Part shown: in pieces, positions 20,201 through 27,560 of the stretch | Layout of the letters: every line of letters starts with the position of its first letter | How positions within the stretch are numbered: the stretch's first letter is position 1 | Assembly (NCBI GenBank): GCA_020638795.1 | Contig: JACKHW010000014.1 | Span: 1 to 62,924, forward strand | Direction of reading: 5' to 3' | DNA from: Planctomycetota bacterium | Lineage (GTDB): Bacteria; Planctomycetota; UBA1135; GCA-002748355 | Length of the DNA: 62,924 bases | Position numbers and translations under genes: made by a program | Notes under the pieces: model-generated | Database searches by the model: none | The model's input: only the letters and a program-made list of their open reading frames with translations | Told to the model about the DNA's origin: nothing

Positions 20201-20427
20201 GGCGTTCCCGTGCCCACCGAGCCGCACGACAGAATCGTGGCCGCGAAGAGCATCGCGAGTGCGCTTCTCCGCCATCGAGTCGAGCGTCGGCGCCTCGTCA
20301 GCCCCGGAAACTCGGTCCGATCGACGTGTTCGTCGGGGCTTTCGGCATCCAGCCAGGTGCGCGCGATCGGCAGCCTCGTGCGTGCCCGGCGTTGCGGCGA
20401 GGCGTCCAGAACTGCATGCGACTTCAT
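17236..20427 (-). CDS. large lipoprotein, unknown function
   Basis: The 1063-residue protein is not recognised. From ATG 20425-20427 there are about 55 hydrophilic residues, then an Arg-rich stretch, a hydrophobic segment and a lipobox-like ILSCG; the true start may therefore be later (for example the Met just before the lipobox). The first 250 mature residues resemble a glutamine-amidotransferase-like alpha/beta fold (RALRAHVEAGGGLFLRG, then GRVLALGMASD) without a visible catalytic Cys. The next part could be a barrel, and the last 500 residues are beta-rich. It is monocistronic, convergent with the kinase operon and divergent from eno. Confidence 0.7.
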   Translation of the reverse strand: MKSHAVLDASPQRRARTRLPIARTWLDAESPDEHVDRTEFPGLTRRRRSTRWRRSALAMLFAATILSCGSVGTGTPVADSSARVLEIGSRSIALPAEISSPESLRALRAHVEAGGGLFLRGRAVRLLDALGLASTQREALALNHGFVPARRDEASAIGLGFTEVGSGQLGIDAGPLWLCDSDLWRAEIDPMRIDEPRVDPRASGTAGVAVRAHVFAEQFRRVGDTVRRLPGAILCGFEVGNGRVLALGMASDHELPRSFARCCHDWLAQSEGGAAPKVVLDAPPRPDVDGWGPPAALTIFEPGAIALRVPASVLDDSADRARLVGNGIDIVIVEDDGAEFEVMARRSEVAHELGLGFGLAATALRLPLMPLLEWHGETPPALDTFMEVPGRRIDGAWQALEHALRHNATTRLLALRPTAIADAACTAYLSSDSGDADGMPIPAVDAERLPSLPPAFYRAVEFDARRARGGRVDAIHERCSAFVRGRPGSTIVLRTSVSDLEDTLVTARAIQRPFGHAVCMTEETRGPNGFLAIARGGPLPGSDEPVSRKLSSRSLRNRWFRVANNAIDIDPTGFGRFDDPVTRRVSSAWSKERIHGMRIGDPALFERILAPSVVELDGFTVEADRARSYPLDLDVGRYDVELVVTAVTEPTILELRDSSRRVAYLAIEAGTANRYTISLDVVDAKTASLTFALCPAGKRAGPRATIERCSIRGCGIEAEAEVSPTHAALVAESLTETTIGHYEASRCFRTRGDLPAVVERLRIRDSVAGLELERTLRFDGYRIVRRDTPLPTSRDDRFEHDEFFLRRRVGFDLEPTDGGPRLRLLFLDPGRLQPSQRDGTIRLRGYPRAHEECVLALVLADALPQSVSELRLRHALLALAHDADVTTMAAPDRDGAVAPRWPTLVPRGNGTTRTTVLAARSDAMTVESLGAAPGGVTPYLDFGEALPVCRVDGAPWFVARGSALLLPKRAGEHRIEWGRARYEGPRILATRAVIESTSYDEATREFRIVVGTPAHAEPNPLATYRLRIAANTPARVHGAALVSARYDGVFELDAPCGTVVIGF

Positions 20428-20469
20428 GACGTCTCTTTCGACGATCTCGCGTCCGCGACTCCACCCCGG

Positions 20470-20475
20470 TATCCT
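20470..20475 (+). promoter_or_regulatory. -10-like TATCCT before eno
   Basis: TATCCT ends six bases before the eno ATG at 20482. There is no Shine-Dalgarno sequence in between, as expected for leaderless transcription. Confidence 0.4.
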
Positions 20476-20481
20476 CCCGCC

Positions 20482-21786
20482 ATGTCCGAGATCATCGATG
20501 TCCACGGCCGTGAGATTCTCGACAGCCGCGGCAATCCCACCCTCGAAGTCGAAGTCGTTCTCGATTCCGGCGTTCAGGCTCGAGCCGCGGTTCCTTCGGG
20601 AGCATCGACGGGCGCGCACGAAGCGACGGAGTTGAGGGACGGCGACGATCGCTACCGCGGCAAAGGCGTACGCCGAGCTGTCGAGAATGTCGACGGTGAG
20701 CTCGCCGAACACGTCGTCGGCATCGACGCACACGAGCAGGCACACATCGATCACTTGATGTGCGCCGCCGACGGCACGCCCAACAAGAGTCGACTCGGCG
20801 CCAACGCGATCCTCGGCGTCTCCCTTGCGGTCGCACGCGCGGCTGCCGAGGAAGCCAAGCTGCCCCTCTACCAGTATCTCGGTGGCATCCGCGCACGGAG
20901 GCTCCCCGTTCCAATGCTCAACATCCTCAACGGCGGCGCCCACGCGGACAACAACGTCGACGTGCAGGAGTTCATGATCATGCCGTTCGGCGCGCCGAGC
21001 TTCTCCGAGGGCCTGCGCATGTCGTCCGAGATCTTCCACGCGCTCGCGGGCGTCTTGCGCGCCAAGGGACTCTCGACGGGACAAGGAGACGAGGGCGGCT
21101 TCGCCCCGAACCTCTCGTCCAATCAAGAGGCGATCGAAGTTCTCCTCGAAGCCATCGAAAAGGCCGGCTATCGCCCGGGAACGGACATCCGCCTCGCACT
21201 CGACGTCGCGGCAACCGAAATTTTCGACGAGAAGACGAAGCAATACACGCTGGCAGGCGAAGGCCGCACTCTCGATGCCGAGGGCCTGATTTCGCTCTAC
21301 GACGAATGGACGAGTCAGTATCCGATCTTCTCGATCGAGGACGGACTCGCCGAAGACGATTGGGCCGGATGGGCAGAACTCACCAACCGCATCGGCGATC
21401 GCGTCCAGCTCGTCGGGGACGATCTCTTCGTCACCAACACCGCGCGAGTCAGTCGCGGCCTCGATCTCGGCGCCGCCAACTCCGTTCTGATCAAGGTCAA
21501 CCAAATCGGCACGCTGACGGAGACGATGGACACGATCGAACTCGCGACGAGCAACGCCTGGACGTGCGTGATCAGCCATCGGTCGGGCGAAACCGAAGAT
21601 ACGACGATCGCCGATCTCGCTGTCGCGACCGGTGTCGGCCAGATCAAGACCGGCGCACCGAGTCGATCGGAACGCGTTGCGAAGTACAATCGCCTGCTGC
21701 GCATCGAGGAAGAACTCGCCGACGCAGGTCTCTACGGCTATCAGAGCTACGCGGAAGAACCTACCGAGGCTCCTGCCGACGTCTGA
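20482..21786 (+). CDS. eno: enolase
   Basis: Enolase interconverts 2-phosphoglycerate and phosphoenolpyruvate in glycolysis. The 434 residues cover the whole family: the start EIIDVHGREILDSRGNPT, the magnesium and substrate residues in GQGDEGGFAPN, IEDGLAEDDWAGW and VGDDLFVTN, the catalytic Lys in SVLIKVNQIGT, and the signature SHRSGETED. It lies just upstream of an ftsB-like gene, the same order as in proteobacteria. The PEP it makes also feeds PtsI and MurA, both encoded in this window. Confidence 0.98.
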   Translation: MSEIIDVHGREILDSRGNPTLEVEVVLDSGVQARAAVPSGASTGAHEATELRDGDDRYRGKGVRRAVENVDGELAEHVVGIDAHEQAHIDHLMCAADGTPNKSRLGANAILGVSLAVARAAAEEAKLPLYQYLGGIRARRLPVPMLNILNGGAHADNNVDVQEFMIMPFGAPSFSEGLRMSSEIFHALAGVLRAKGLSTGQGDEGGFAPNLSSNQEAIEVLLEAIEKAGYRPGTDIRLALDVAATEIFDEKTKQYTLAGEGRTLDAEGLISLYDEWTSQYPIFSIEDGLAEDDWAGWAELTNRIGDRVQLVGDDLFVTNTARVSRGLDLGAANSVLIKVNQIGTLTETMDTIELATSNAWTCVISHRSGETEDTTIADLAVATGVGQIKTGAPSRSERVAKYNRLLRIEEELADAGLYGYQSYAEEPTEAPADV

Positions 21787-21824
21787 GGCATCCCTCCCGT
21801 CGATGATCGATCGATGACGGCACG

Positions 21825-22202
21825 ATGATGGAACACCAACACAGAGAACCGGGAAGCGCGATTCGCAGACTGCCGCAGTGTGCGACGGTCGTGTTTTGCG
21901 CGGCGACTCTGTGGGTGCTCTTCCACGATTTCGTGGATGCGCATACCGAGCTCCGAAAAGCCGAACGCCTCTACGCATCGCAGCTCGATCGGTATCAGCA
22001 CCTCGTCGACGACGTGCAGCGCAAACACGACGAAGTCTGGATGCTCGAGAACGATCCGCAAGCTCGCGAACGCCTCCTCGATCAGCGTGGATACACGAGC
22101 TATGGCAACCGAAAACGCGACGTCCAAAGCCCTGCGCCCGGCGATGCCGATCGAGACGAGGAGCATCGGGACGACGAAGCGCGTCCCACGCCGGCTCGAT
22201 GA
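21825..22202 (+). CDS. FtsB/DivIC-like septum formation protein
   Basis: The 125-residue protein has one membrane helix (about 20-36) followed by a coiled coil (about 40-75) and the segment LENDPQARERLLDQRGY, which resembles the post-coil region of FtsB/DivIC. The position directly after eno also matches ftsB. The protein would join the FtsQLB-type divisome complex, although many planctomycetes divide without FtsZ, so its partners are open. The Asp/Glu/Arg-rich tail is unusual. The ATGA overlap couples it to the propeller gene. Confidence 0.7.
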   Translation: MMEHQHREPGSAIRRLPQCATVVFCAATLWVLFHDFVDAHTELRKAERLYASQLDRYQHLVDDVQRKHDEVWMLENDPQARERLLDQRGYTSYGNRKRDVQSPAPGDADRDEEHRDDEARPTPAR

Positions 22203-24151
22203 AGCTCGCGATCGCGGGGATCGCCCTTCTTGGCTATTGCGGCCAATGCGTCGCACAATCGGGGACTGAATCCGAGCGCGCACGCATGCGCGAGAACGGC
22301 AGTCGCGTCCCGTGCGTGGATCCGATCGAACAACGAAAACTCGAAGAGGGCTTGAGAGTCCTCGCACAGGGTCACGGCTCCGATGCGCTGCGAATCCTGC
22401 TGCCTGCCCTGACGCCGACCGGCGAACGCCCGCAGCTCGAATGGGGTGAACGCGAGACTCGGGACTTCTTCGCGCTTCTCGAGACGATGCTCACCGAGGC
22501 GACCGAAACGACTCGGACCGAGTTCGCGGCGTCGCTCGAAGAAGACGCGCGCAAACACTTCGAAGACGCTCGAGCCACGGGCAACGGGCGATCCGCGCGC
22601 TTGCGAGCGATTCTCCGCGCGTATCCCGGTACTCGCGCGTCGCTCGAGGCGCGACGCATGCTCGTCGACCTCGCGATCGAGCGAGGCGACGTCCTCGCCG
22701 CCAGCCTCGAAGTCGACGCGCTTCCCGCCGACGAGCGCCCCTCGCGTGCGAAGGCGATCGAAGAACTCCTCACGCCATCGCGCGCCGCGGCTCCATGGCC
22801 CCACGCGCACGGGCTTCCGAGTGGCCGCGCAGGCCAGGGTGCTGCGGTGAACGAAGCGCCGAAGCCCCTGATGGCACGATCCGTACCGCGCCTTCTGGGC
22901 TCTTGGTCCGTCCCGGCGACGACGTGGGACCCGGCGCGCGGCGCTGGCGTCGTCGGTCGACTCGAACGAGGGCACGCATGTGCGTTGTTCCAGGATCCTC
23001 GTCACCTACTCGTGATGGTCGACTTGCCGGGCGCGCCGCGCTACGAGACGGTCGACCTTCGGAGCGCGACCGGCCTCGCCAGTGAACCCACGAGGCGGCC
23101 AGCGCCATCGATCGCGGGTGCCCGCGCGTTCGTCGTGCACGGCGGTTTCTTGGGCAGTGCGGTGCTTCCCGGGCCAGGCGGAAGCGTGCCTGTGGCCGAA
23201 CTCTTCGCATTCGACATCGGGACCGACGCGACGAAGCTCGCCTGGCGTCGATCGCCGGGATCGCTGACCAAGGTCGGCGATGAAGCCAGCTTCTTGCCCG
23301 TGACCTGTACGGCGTTCGATCGCGTGTACGCGCTCGTCGAAACCAAGGACGATCGCCTGACACGCACGGTGCACGCCTGCGCGCTCGACCTCGACGGCAA
23401 CTTGTTGTGGATGCGCGAACTCGCGCGCGGCGTGACGTTGACCGCCGATCTCCTGATGCACCGTCAAGAAGCGGTTCGGGCCGGTCGCATCGAGGCGGCA
23501 GCCCCGGTCGTCGACAACGGGCGCCTCTTCGTCGAGACGGGTCTCGGCATCTCGGCATGTCTCGACGCCACGTCCGGCACGATGCTGTGGAGCTTTCGCA
23601 CCGCACGCATCGGCAAGCTCCGCGGACGTGAGTCCGCGTGGGACGAGGGCAACCTCGTCGTCCGAAAACCGGGACAAGGGGCTTCGAGCGAACTCTGGCT
23701 CACGCCTTCGGACGGGATGCACGCGTACAGACTCGCGGTCGCTCCGGGTTCCAACGGCATCCTCGTGTCGATGCCCGAGCCGCGCGGCACGCGCACGCTC
23801 CTGCTCGGCATCGCCGAAGCGCGCCATGCAGCGTATTGGTGGACTCGCACGCTTCTCGAAAGCGGTCCCCAGCGAGAAGCGCTCGACGTACTCGAAGGGC
23901 GCGAACGCCACTACGACGCCCCGCCACTCGATCGTGGCGATGCACTGGCAGCCCCGCCGCTGTTGACAGACGAGGCACTCGTGTTCGCGACGGGACGCAT
24001 GCTCGCGTGGCTCGACCTCGAGAAGGATCTCTACTACGAGCGCGTGTTCGAGCTGAGCGCGATCGGTCGTGCCGGCTTCGGCCCTGTCCTTCCATGGCGA
24101 GACGGTGTCGTCTTTGCCTGCGATCTCGGTCCGCTTTTTTGGGCGCCGTGA
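22199..24151 (+). CDS. secreted PQQ-type beta-propeller protein
   Basis: The 650-residue protein has a signal peptide (MKLAIAGIALLGYCGQCVAQ). An alpha-helical region with TPR-like spacing (about 35-180) follows, then a PQQ/WD-like beta-propeller with repeats such as VFACDLGPL, LYAL-type strands and ACLDATSGTMLWSF. The N-terminal helical part with a C-terminal propeller is frequent among planctomycete secreted proteins of unknown role. It overlaps the upstream ftsB-like stop by four bases and its own stop overlaps the next start (GTGA), so three genes are translationally linked. Confidence 0.75.
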   Translation: MKLAIAGIALLGYCGQCVAQSGTESERARMRENGSRVPCVDPIEQRKLEEGLRVLAQGHGSDALRILLPALTPTGERPQLEWGERETRDFFALLETMLTEATETTRTEFAASLEEDARKHFEDARATGNGRSARLRAILRAYPGTRASLEARRMLVDLAIERGDVLAASLEVDALPADERPSRAKAIEELLTPSRAAAPWPHAHGLPSGRAGQGAAVNEAPKPLMARSVPRLLGSWSVPATTWDPARGAGVVGRLERGHACALFQDPRHLLVMVDLPGAPRYETVDLRSATGLASEPTRRPAPSIAGARAFVVHGGFLGSAVLPGPGGSVPVAELFAFDIGTDATKLAWRRSPGSLTKVGDEASFLPVTCTAFDRVYALVETKDDRLTRTVHACALDLDGNLLWMRELARGVTLTADLLMHRQEAVRAGRIEAAAPVVDNGRLFVETGLGISACLDATSGTMLWSFRTARIGKLRGRESAWDEGNLVVRKPGQGASSELWLTPSDGMHAYRLAVAPGSNGILVSMPEPRGTRTLLLGIAEARHAAYWWTRTLLESGPQREALDVLEGRERHYDAPPLDRGDALAAPPLLTDEALVFATGRMLAWLDLEKDLYYERVFELSAIGRAGFGPVLPWRDGVVFACDLGPLFWAP

Positions 24152-24726
24152 TCACGAATGCGACGAGCTTCACGAGCGGCGTCGCCGATGGCATTGCGTA
24201 CGAACTCGCGTCCCAAGGTGGGATCTACTGTGGACCGACGGCAGTCGCCTGGATCGCGGCGGTCTGGAACGGACTGCGCGGACGTAGCTACGACCACCTG
24301 GCGCGGGTGAGGGACAAGCGGCTCTTCGCGGACGGCCCCAGACTCTATCGAGGCCGGTTGCCGTTCTTCGCTCCATCGATGGAATCCGCACTCTCGAGAG
24401 AGACCGAAGGCGAACTCGGCCTCTCCAAGGAGACGTATCGCAGCGTTCGCAGCATGCACGCGGCACTCGAGCGAACGGGCATGCCGATCATCGTCAGGCT
24501 CGCCTGCCCGAGACTCTTGGACGGGCTGCACTACACGACGCTCTTCAGTGTCGAACGGATCAACGAAGACTCGGACACACGCATGAAACTGACGTGGATG
24601 GACAACGGGCTCTACGGCATGCGAGACCCTGGGCATCCTGCGTTCTTCACGACACCCGAGTTGAAAGAGAATGCGAAGTATCGATGGGGCTGCAAACAAG
24701 TCGTCGTGAACGAAGCACGACTTTGA
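24148..24726 (+). CDS. small C39/papain-like cysteine peptidase homologue
   Basis: The 192-residue protein starts at GTG 24148 inside the stop of the propeller gene. It has the pattern of papain-fold peptidases: Cys28 in GGIYCGPTAVAW, His128 in DGLHYTT and Asp152 in WMDNG, in the right order. No signal peptide is seen, so it would act in the cytosol unless exported with its neighbour. The family is inferred from these three motifs only. Its coupling to a secreted propeller protein is unexplained. Confidence 0.65.
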   Translation: MITNATSFTSGVADGIAYELASQGGIYCGPTAVAWIAAVWNGLRGRSYDHLARVRDKRLFADGPRLYRGRLPFFAPSMESALSRETEGELGLSKETYRSVRSMHAALERTGMPIIVRLACPRLLDGLHYTTLFSVERINEDSDTRMKLTWMDNGLYGMRDPGHPAFFTTPELKENAKYRWGCKQVVVNEARL

Positions 24727-24744
24727 AGCGTTCGTGAGGTTCCG

Positions 24745-24769
24745 GTGTGCAGATCTACGCGCTGCACAC
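24745..24769 (+). terminator. perfect 8-bp hairpin after the peptidase gene
   Basis: GTGTGCAG (24745-24752) and CTGCACAC (24762-24769) pair perfectly around a nine-base loop, 18 bases after the stop codon. No T tract follows, so it is a 3'-end structure or a Rho-independent terminator lacking the U run. Confidence 0.45.
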
Positions 24770-24896
24770 GAAGCACACACTGAAGCTTCGTTCGGCGCAC
24801 ACGGAGCGTTCGTCGCCCACTCCTAGGTTCTCTCGCGAAACGCGATCGGCACGTCGCCGCACGCGTGCAACTTCGAGAACCTGCATGGAGACTCCA

Positions 24897-26663
24897 ATGC
24901 TTCGCTTCAGAGCACTCACCGGCTCGATCGTTCTGCCCGGTCTGCTCGCGACCGTCGCGGCTGCCCAAACGCCCACGTTCCCGCTGCCCGGTACGACCGG
25001 CGACACGACGTCCACCGAAGATACGGCCCCCTTCCTCGTGCCCAAGGGCGTGAAGCAGACCAAGGTCACGAGCCGCAAGGATCTGACTGGCCTGCCGAGC
25101 ACGTTCGGGAACTGGGACATGGTCGCGTACGACCCCACCGGTCGCTACATCTTCGTTCCGGCCGAAGTCGGTCAGGGCGCCGGCGTCTTCCGCTACGACA
25201 CGGTGACGAAAACCTATCTGACGCTCCTGCTCGGCAACAACACCGGCATGCGCGAGAGCGACCCGACGAAGTGGAGCGCGACGAACGACGACTTCGCGCG
25301 TCTCGACCCGGCCACGTGGACGCCGTGGCGAACGGTCGTCATCGGAGAAGAAACGACCGGCGGTCGCCTCTTCGAAATCATGGATCCGATGTCGACCACG
25401 ACGCCACAGGTCGTTTGGCGCTCCAACATTCCCGCGGTCGCCCACGAAGGCATCCGTTTCGACAAGAACGGCACGATCTACGTCGTCGACGAAGACAACT
25501 CGGGCTGCGTCTACAAGTTCGTGCCATCGAAGAAGGGCGACCTCTCGGTCGGCCAGACCTTCGTCCTCAGTGTCGATGCCTATGCCGCGGACAGCAGCGT
25601 CGACGCTTCGGCAACGTGGAGCGCGAGCGCGAATCGCTATGCGACACGTGTCGGCCCCGCAACTTGGATCCCGATGACGGACGCGAACGGCAAGGCACTC
25701 ACGACGGTCGATCCGTTCGCCTACGTCACGACGACCGGTGGCCGCAATGCCGCCGACGAACTCAAGGGCACACCGTACGGCCGCCCCGAAGACTGTGACT
25801 TCAACGTTCTCGCGAGCGGCAACCAGTGCCTCTACTTCACCGCGACGAGCGAGAACACGATCTACTCGGTCGAACTGCTCGGCGACACGAAGGCGATGGT
25901 CCGCGTTTTCGTCGACTTCGATTCGGTCAACCGCTACACCGGTCGCGACGTCAATCCGAAGCAGAACGACCCCTGGACGAATGCGGGCCCGTCGACCGAG
26001 ACCAACCTCAAGTCGCCCGACAACCTCGCCGTCGACCACTTCGGCTCGATCTACATCATCGAAGACCAGAACCCGGGCGACATCTGGAAGTGCTTCGACA
26101 ACAACAAGGACGGCGTCGCCGAGTCCATCGGCCTCTTCGTCAGCCTCGGCGCCGCGGGTTGCGAACCGACCGGCCTCATCGCGCACCCGACCGATCCTTA
26201 CAAGTTCCTCGTCGCGATCCAACACCCGTCGAGCGGCAACGACGCGCTCTGGACCTTCGACACGAACCCGTACATGGGCTCGACGAGTGACCTCACTCTC
26301 GCGACCGGTGTCAACATGGCGCCGAGTTACGGCCCTGCCGAGTTCGTCCGCTCCGCGATGGTGAACGACATCCTCGCCTACTCGCTCACGTCACCAACGG
26401 GCAGCCTCGTCGGCAAGACGTATGCGGTCCTCGCGCAAGCAGTCGACACCAAGACGGGCCTCAAGAGCCTGCTCGGCAGCATCTGGATCGATCCGAATGC
26501 ACCGATCGTGCTGCTAGCGGGCGGCACGCTCGCACAAGAAGGCACGCGCCTCTGGCTCGAAGTTCCGGCAGGACTCTCGGGCGTCAGCATCGTCGCTCAG
26601 GCACTCGCCGTCGACTCGAGTGCGCTCGTCTTCTCGCCGGCGACCGAAACGGTCCTCCGCTGA
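24897..26663 (+). CDS. secreted PhoX-like (DUF839) protein
   Basis: The 588-residue protein has a signal peptide ending VAAAQ. The mature part follows the PhoX/DUF839 beta-propeller plan: GRYIFVPAEVGQGAGV, the patterns GGRLFEIMD and HEGIRFDKNGTIYVVDED, GRPEDCDF and LKSPDNLAVD, where PhoX enzymes place calcium and iron ligands. PhoX proteins are calcium-dependent alkaline phosphatases, but I have not verified every ligand. The last 60 residues form a separate beta domain that ends SPATETVLR, similar to the end of the PPC-domain protein at 36647-38554. I chose ATG 24897 because GGAG lies six bases upstream; an ATG at 24885 is also in frame. Confidence 0.8.
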   Translation: MLRFRALTGSIVLPGLLATVAAAQTPTFPLPGTTGDTTSTEDTAPFLVPKGVKQTKVTSRKDLTGLPSTFGNWDMVAYDPTGRYIFVPAEVGQGAGVFRYDTVTKTYLTLLLGNNTGMRESDPTKWSATNDDFARLDPATWTPWRTVVIGEETTGGRLFEIMDPMSTTTPQVVWRSNIPAVAHEGIRFDKNGTIYVVDEDNSGCVYKFVPSKKGDLSVGQTFVLSVDAYAADSSVDASATWSASANRYATRVGPATWIPMTDANGKALTTVDPFAYVTTTGGRNAADELKGTPYGRPEDCDFNVLASGNQCLYFTATSENTIYSVELLGDTKAMVRVFVDFDSVNRYTGRDVNPKQNDPWTNAGPSTETNLKSPDNLAVDHFGSIYIIEDQNPGDIWKCFDNNKDGVAESIGLFVSLGAAGCEPTGLIAHPTDPYKFLVAIQHPSSGNDALWTFDTNPYMGSTSDLTLATGVNMAPSYGPAEFVRSAMVNDILAYSLTSPTGSLVGKTYAVLAQAVDTKTGLKSLLGSIWIDPNAPIVLLAGGTLAQEGTRLWLEVPAGLSGVSIVAQALAVDSSALVFSPATETVLR

Positions 26664-26673
26664 ACGGAACGCC

Positions 26674-27234
26674 TCAGTCCTTCTCGGGCTTCTTGCGAAC
26701 GATCGACTTGCGCTGCGCCCACTTGCCATCCGCGAGTCGGAACCAGTGGTCGGGCTCGGCGCGCTCGAGATTGCGGAGGCCGTTCTGAATACCGATCTTC
26801 GCCGGCGTCGTCTTCAGCTGCTTCGCGAGGACCTCGTAGAGGACCTTGCGATCTGCGTTCTCGGCATCGACGACATCGCCGAGCGTGCCCTCGGCAGGCT
26901 TCTCCTTCTTGTCGTCGTCCTTGTCCCTGTCCTTGTCCTCGCCTTTCTCGTCGGGCTTCTTCGGAATGGGTCTCTTCGCCGAAGCGGGATCGCGGAACGC
27001 GATCATGCCTTCGGCCGTCTCGCCGATCGTGCCCTCGTCCCTCGAGTCGCTCAGCAGCTTGTAGCGCCCTTTCATGCGCTGCTTGAGCGCTTCGAGATCG
27101 ACCTGGGGACGTTCGGGCTCGGGACGAGGCTTGGGTTCCTGAGCTCGCGAATCGCTCGCGAACGACGTCGAGAGCACGACGAGGACGAGGCTCGCGAAGG
27201 CGAGCGACACTCTTCGGTGGATGACATGGTTCAT
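26674..27234 (-). CDS. ydbL: YdbL family (DUF1318) periplasmic protein
   Basis: The 186-residue protein has a signal peptide ending SRAQ and the DUF1318 core: QRMKGRYKLLSDSRDEGTIG with the GTIGET motif, AENADRKVLYEVLAKQ, and the final DGKWAQRK that matches the C-terminal GKWVRK of E. coli YdbL. A Lys/Asp/Glu-rich insertion of about 30 residues sits in the middle. In E. coli ydbH-ynbE-ydbL form one operon; YdbL modulates the YdbH-YnbE intermembrane lipid bridge. Here the same three genes lie in the same order, this one last. Confidence 0.88.
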   Translation of the reverse strand: MNHVIHRRVSLAFASLVLVVLSTSFASDSRAQEPKPRPEPERPQVDLEALKQRMKGRYKLLSDSRDEGTIGETAEGMIAFRDPASAKRPIPKKPDEKGEDKDRDKDDDKKEKPAEGTLGDVVDAENADRKVLYEVLAKQLKTTPAKIGIQNGLRNLERAEPDHWFRLADGKWAQRKSIVRKKPEKD

Positions 27235-27238
27235 GGCT

Positions 27239-27511
27239 CTACCTCTTCGCTTTCTCTTTCGCTTTCTCTGCCGAACTACCGGACTCCGTCGACTCGTCTC
27301 GGACTTCGAGTTCGTCCTCGAAATCGAAGAAGTCGTCGAGCTTGCGCTGTACCTGAACGTTGACGTCGACCGTGACTTTGATCGGCTTGATCTCGATCGG
27401 GTCGATCCCGATGCGATGGGACGTACACGCGACCCCGCATGGGAACAGAGCGAAGGAACACGCCACGACGAGCTTCGAAGCTCGCCGCTGGCCACGACTG
27501 GACTGCGCCAT
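27239..27511 (-). CDS. ynbE: YnbE-like outer-membrane lipoprotein
   Basis: The 90-residue protein has a basic N-terminus, a hydrophobic segment and a lipobox-like GVAC with Cys29. After it come a proline/isoleucine segment and VTVDVNVQVQRKLDDFFDF, which mirrors the beta strand and following helix of E. coli YnbE. YnbE is an OM lipoprotein whose strands extend the YdbH groove to the outer membrane. The Glu/Ser/Lys-rich tail is extra. It lies 49 bases after ydbH and four bases before ydbL. The start ATG 27509-27511 is the most natural for the signal peptide. Confidence 0.82.
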   Translation of the reverse strand: MAQSSRGQRRASKLVVACSFALFPCGVACTSHRIGIDPIEIKPIKVTVDVNVQVQRKLDDFFDFEDELEVRDESTESGSSAEKAKEKAKR

Positions 27512-27560
27512 CGGATCCACCACCTTGAGTCTCCTCCGCCATCGAGCGGACGGTCTGCGA

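Noticed and set aside
20428..21978. Upstream extension of the 1063-residue lipoprotein frame through eno
   Set aside because: It would cover eno completely on the other strand; the lipoprotein signal lies at about 20240-20270, so the start must be at or after 20427.
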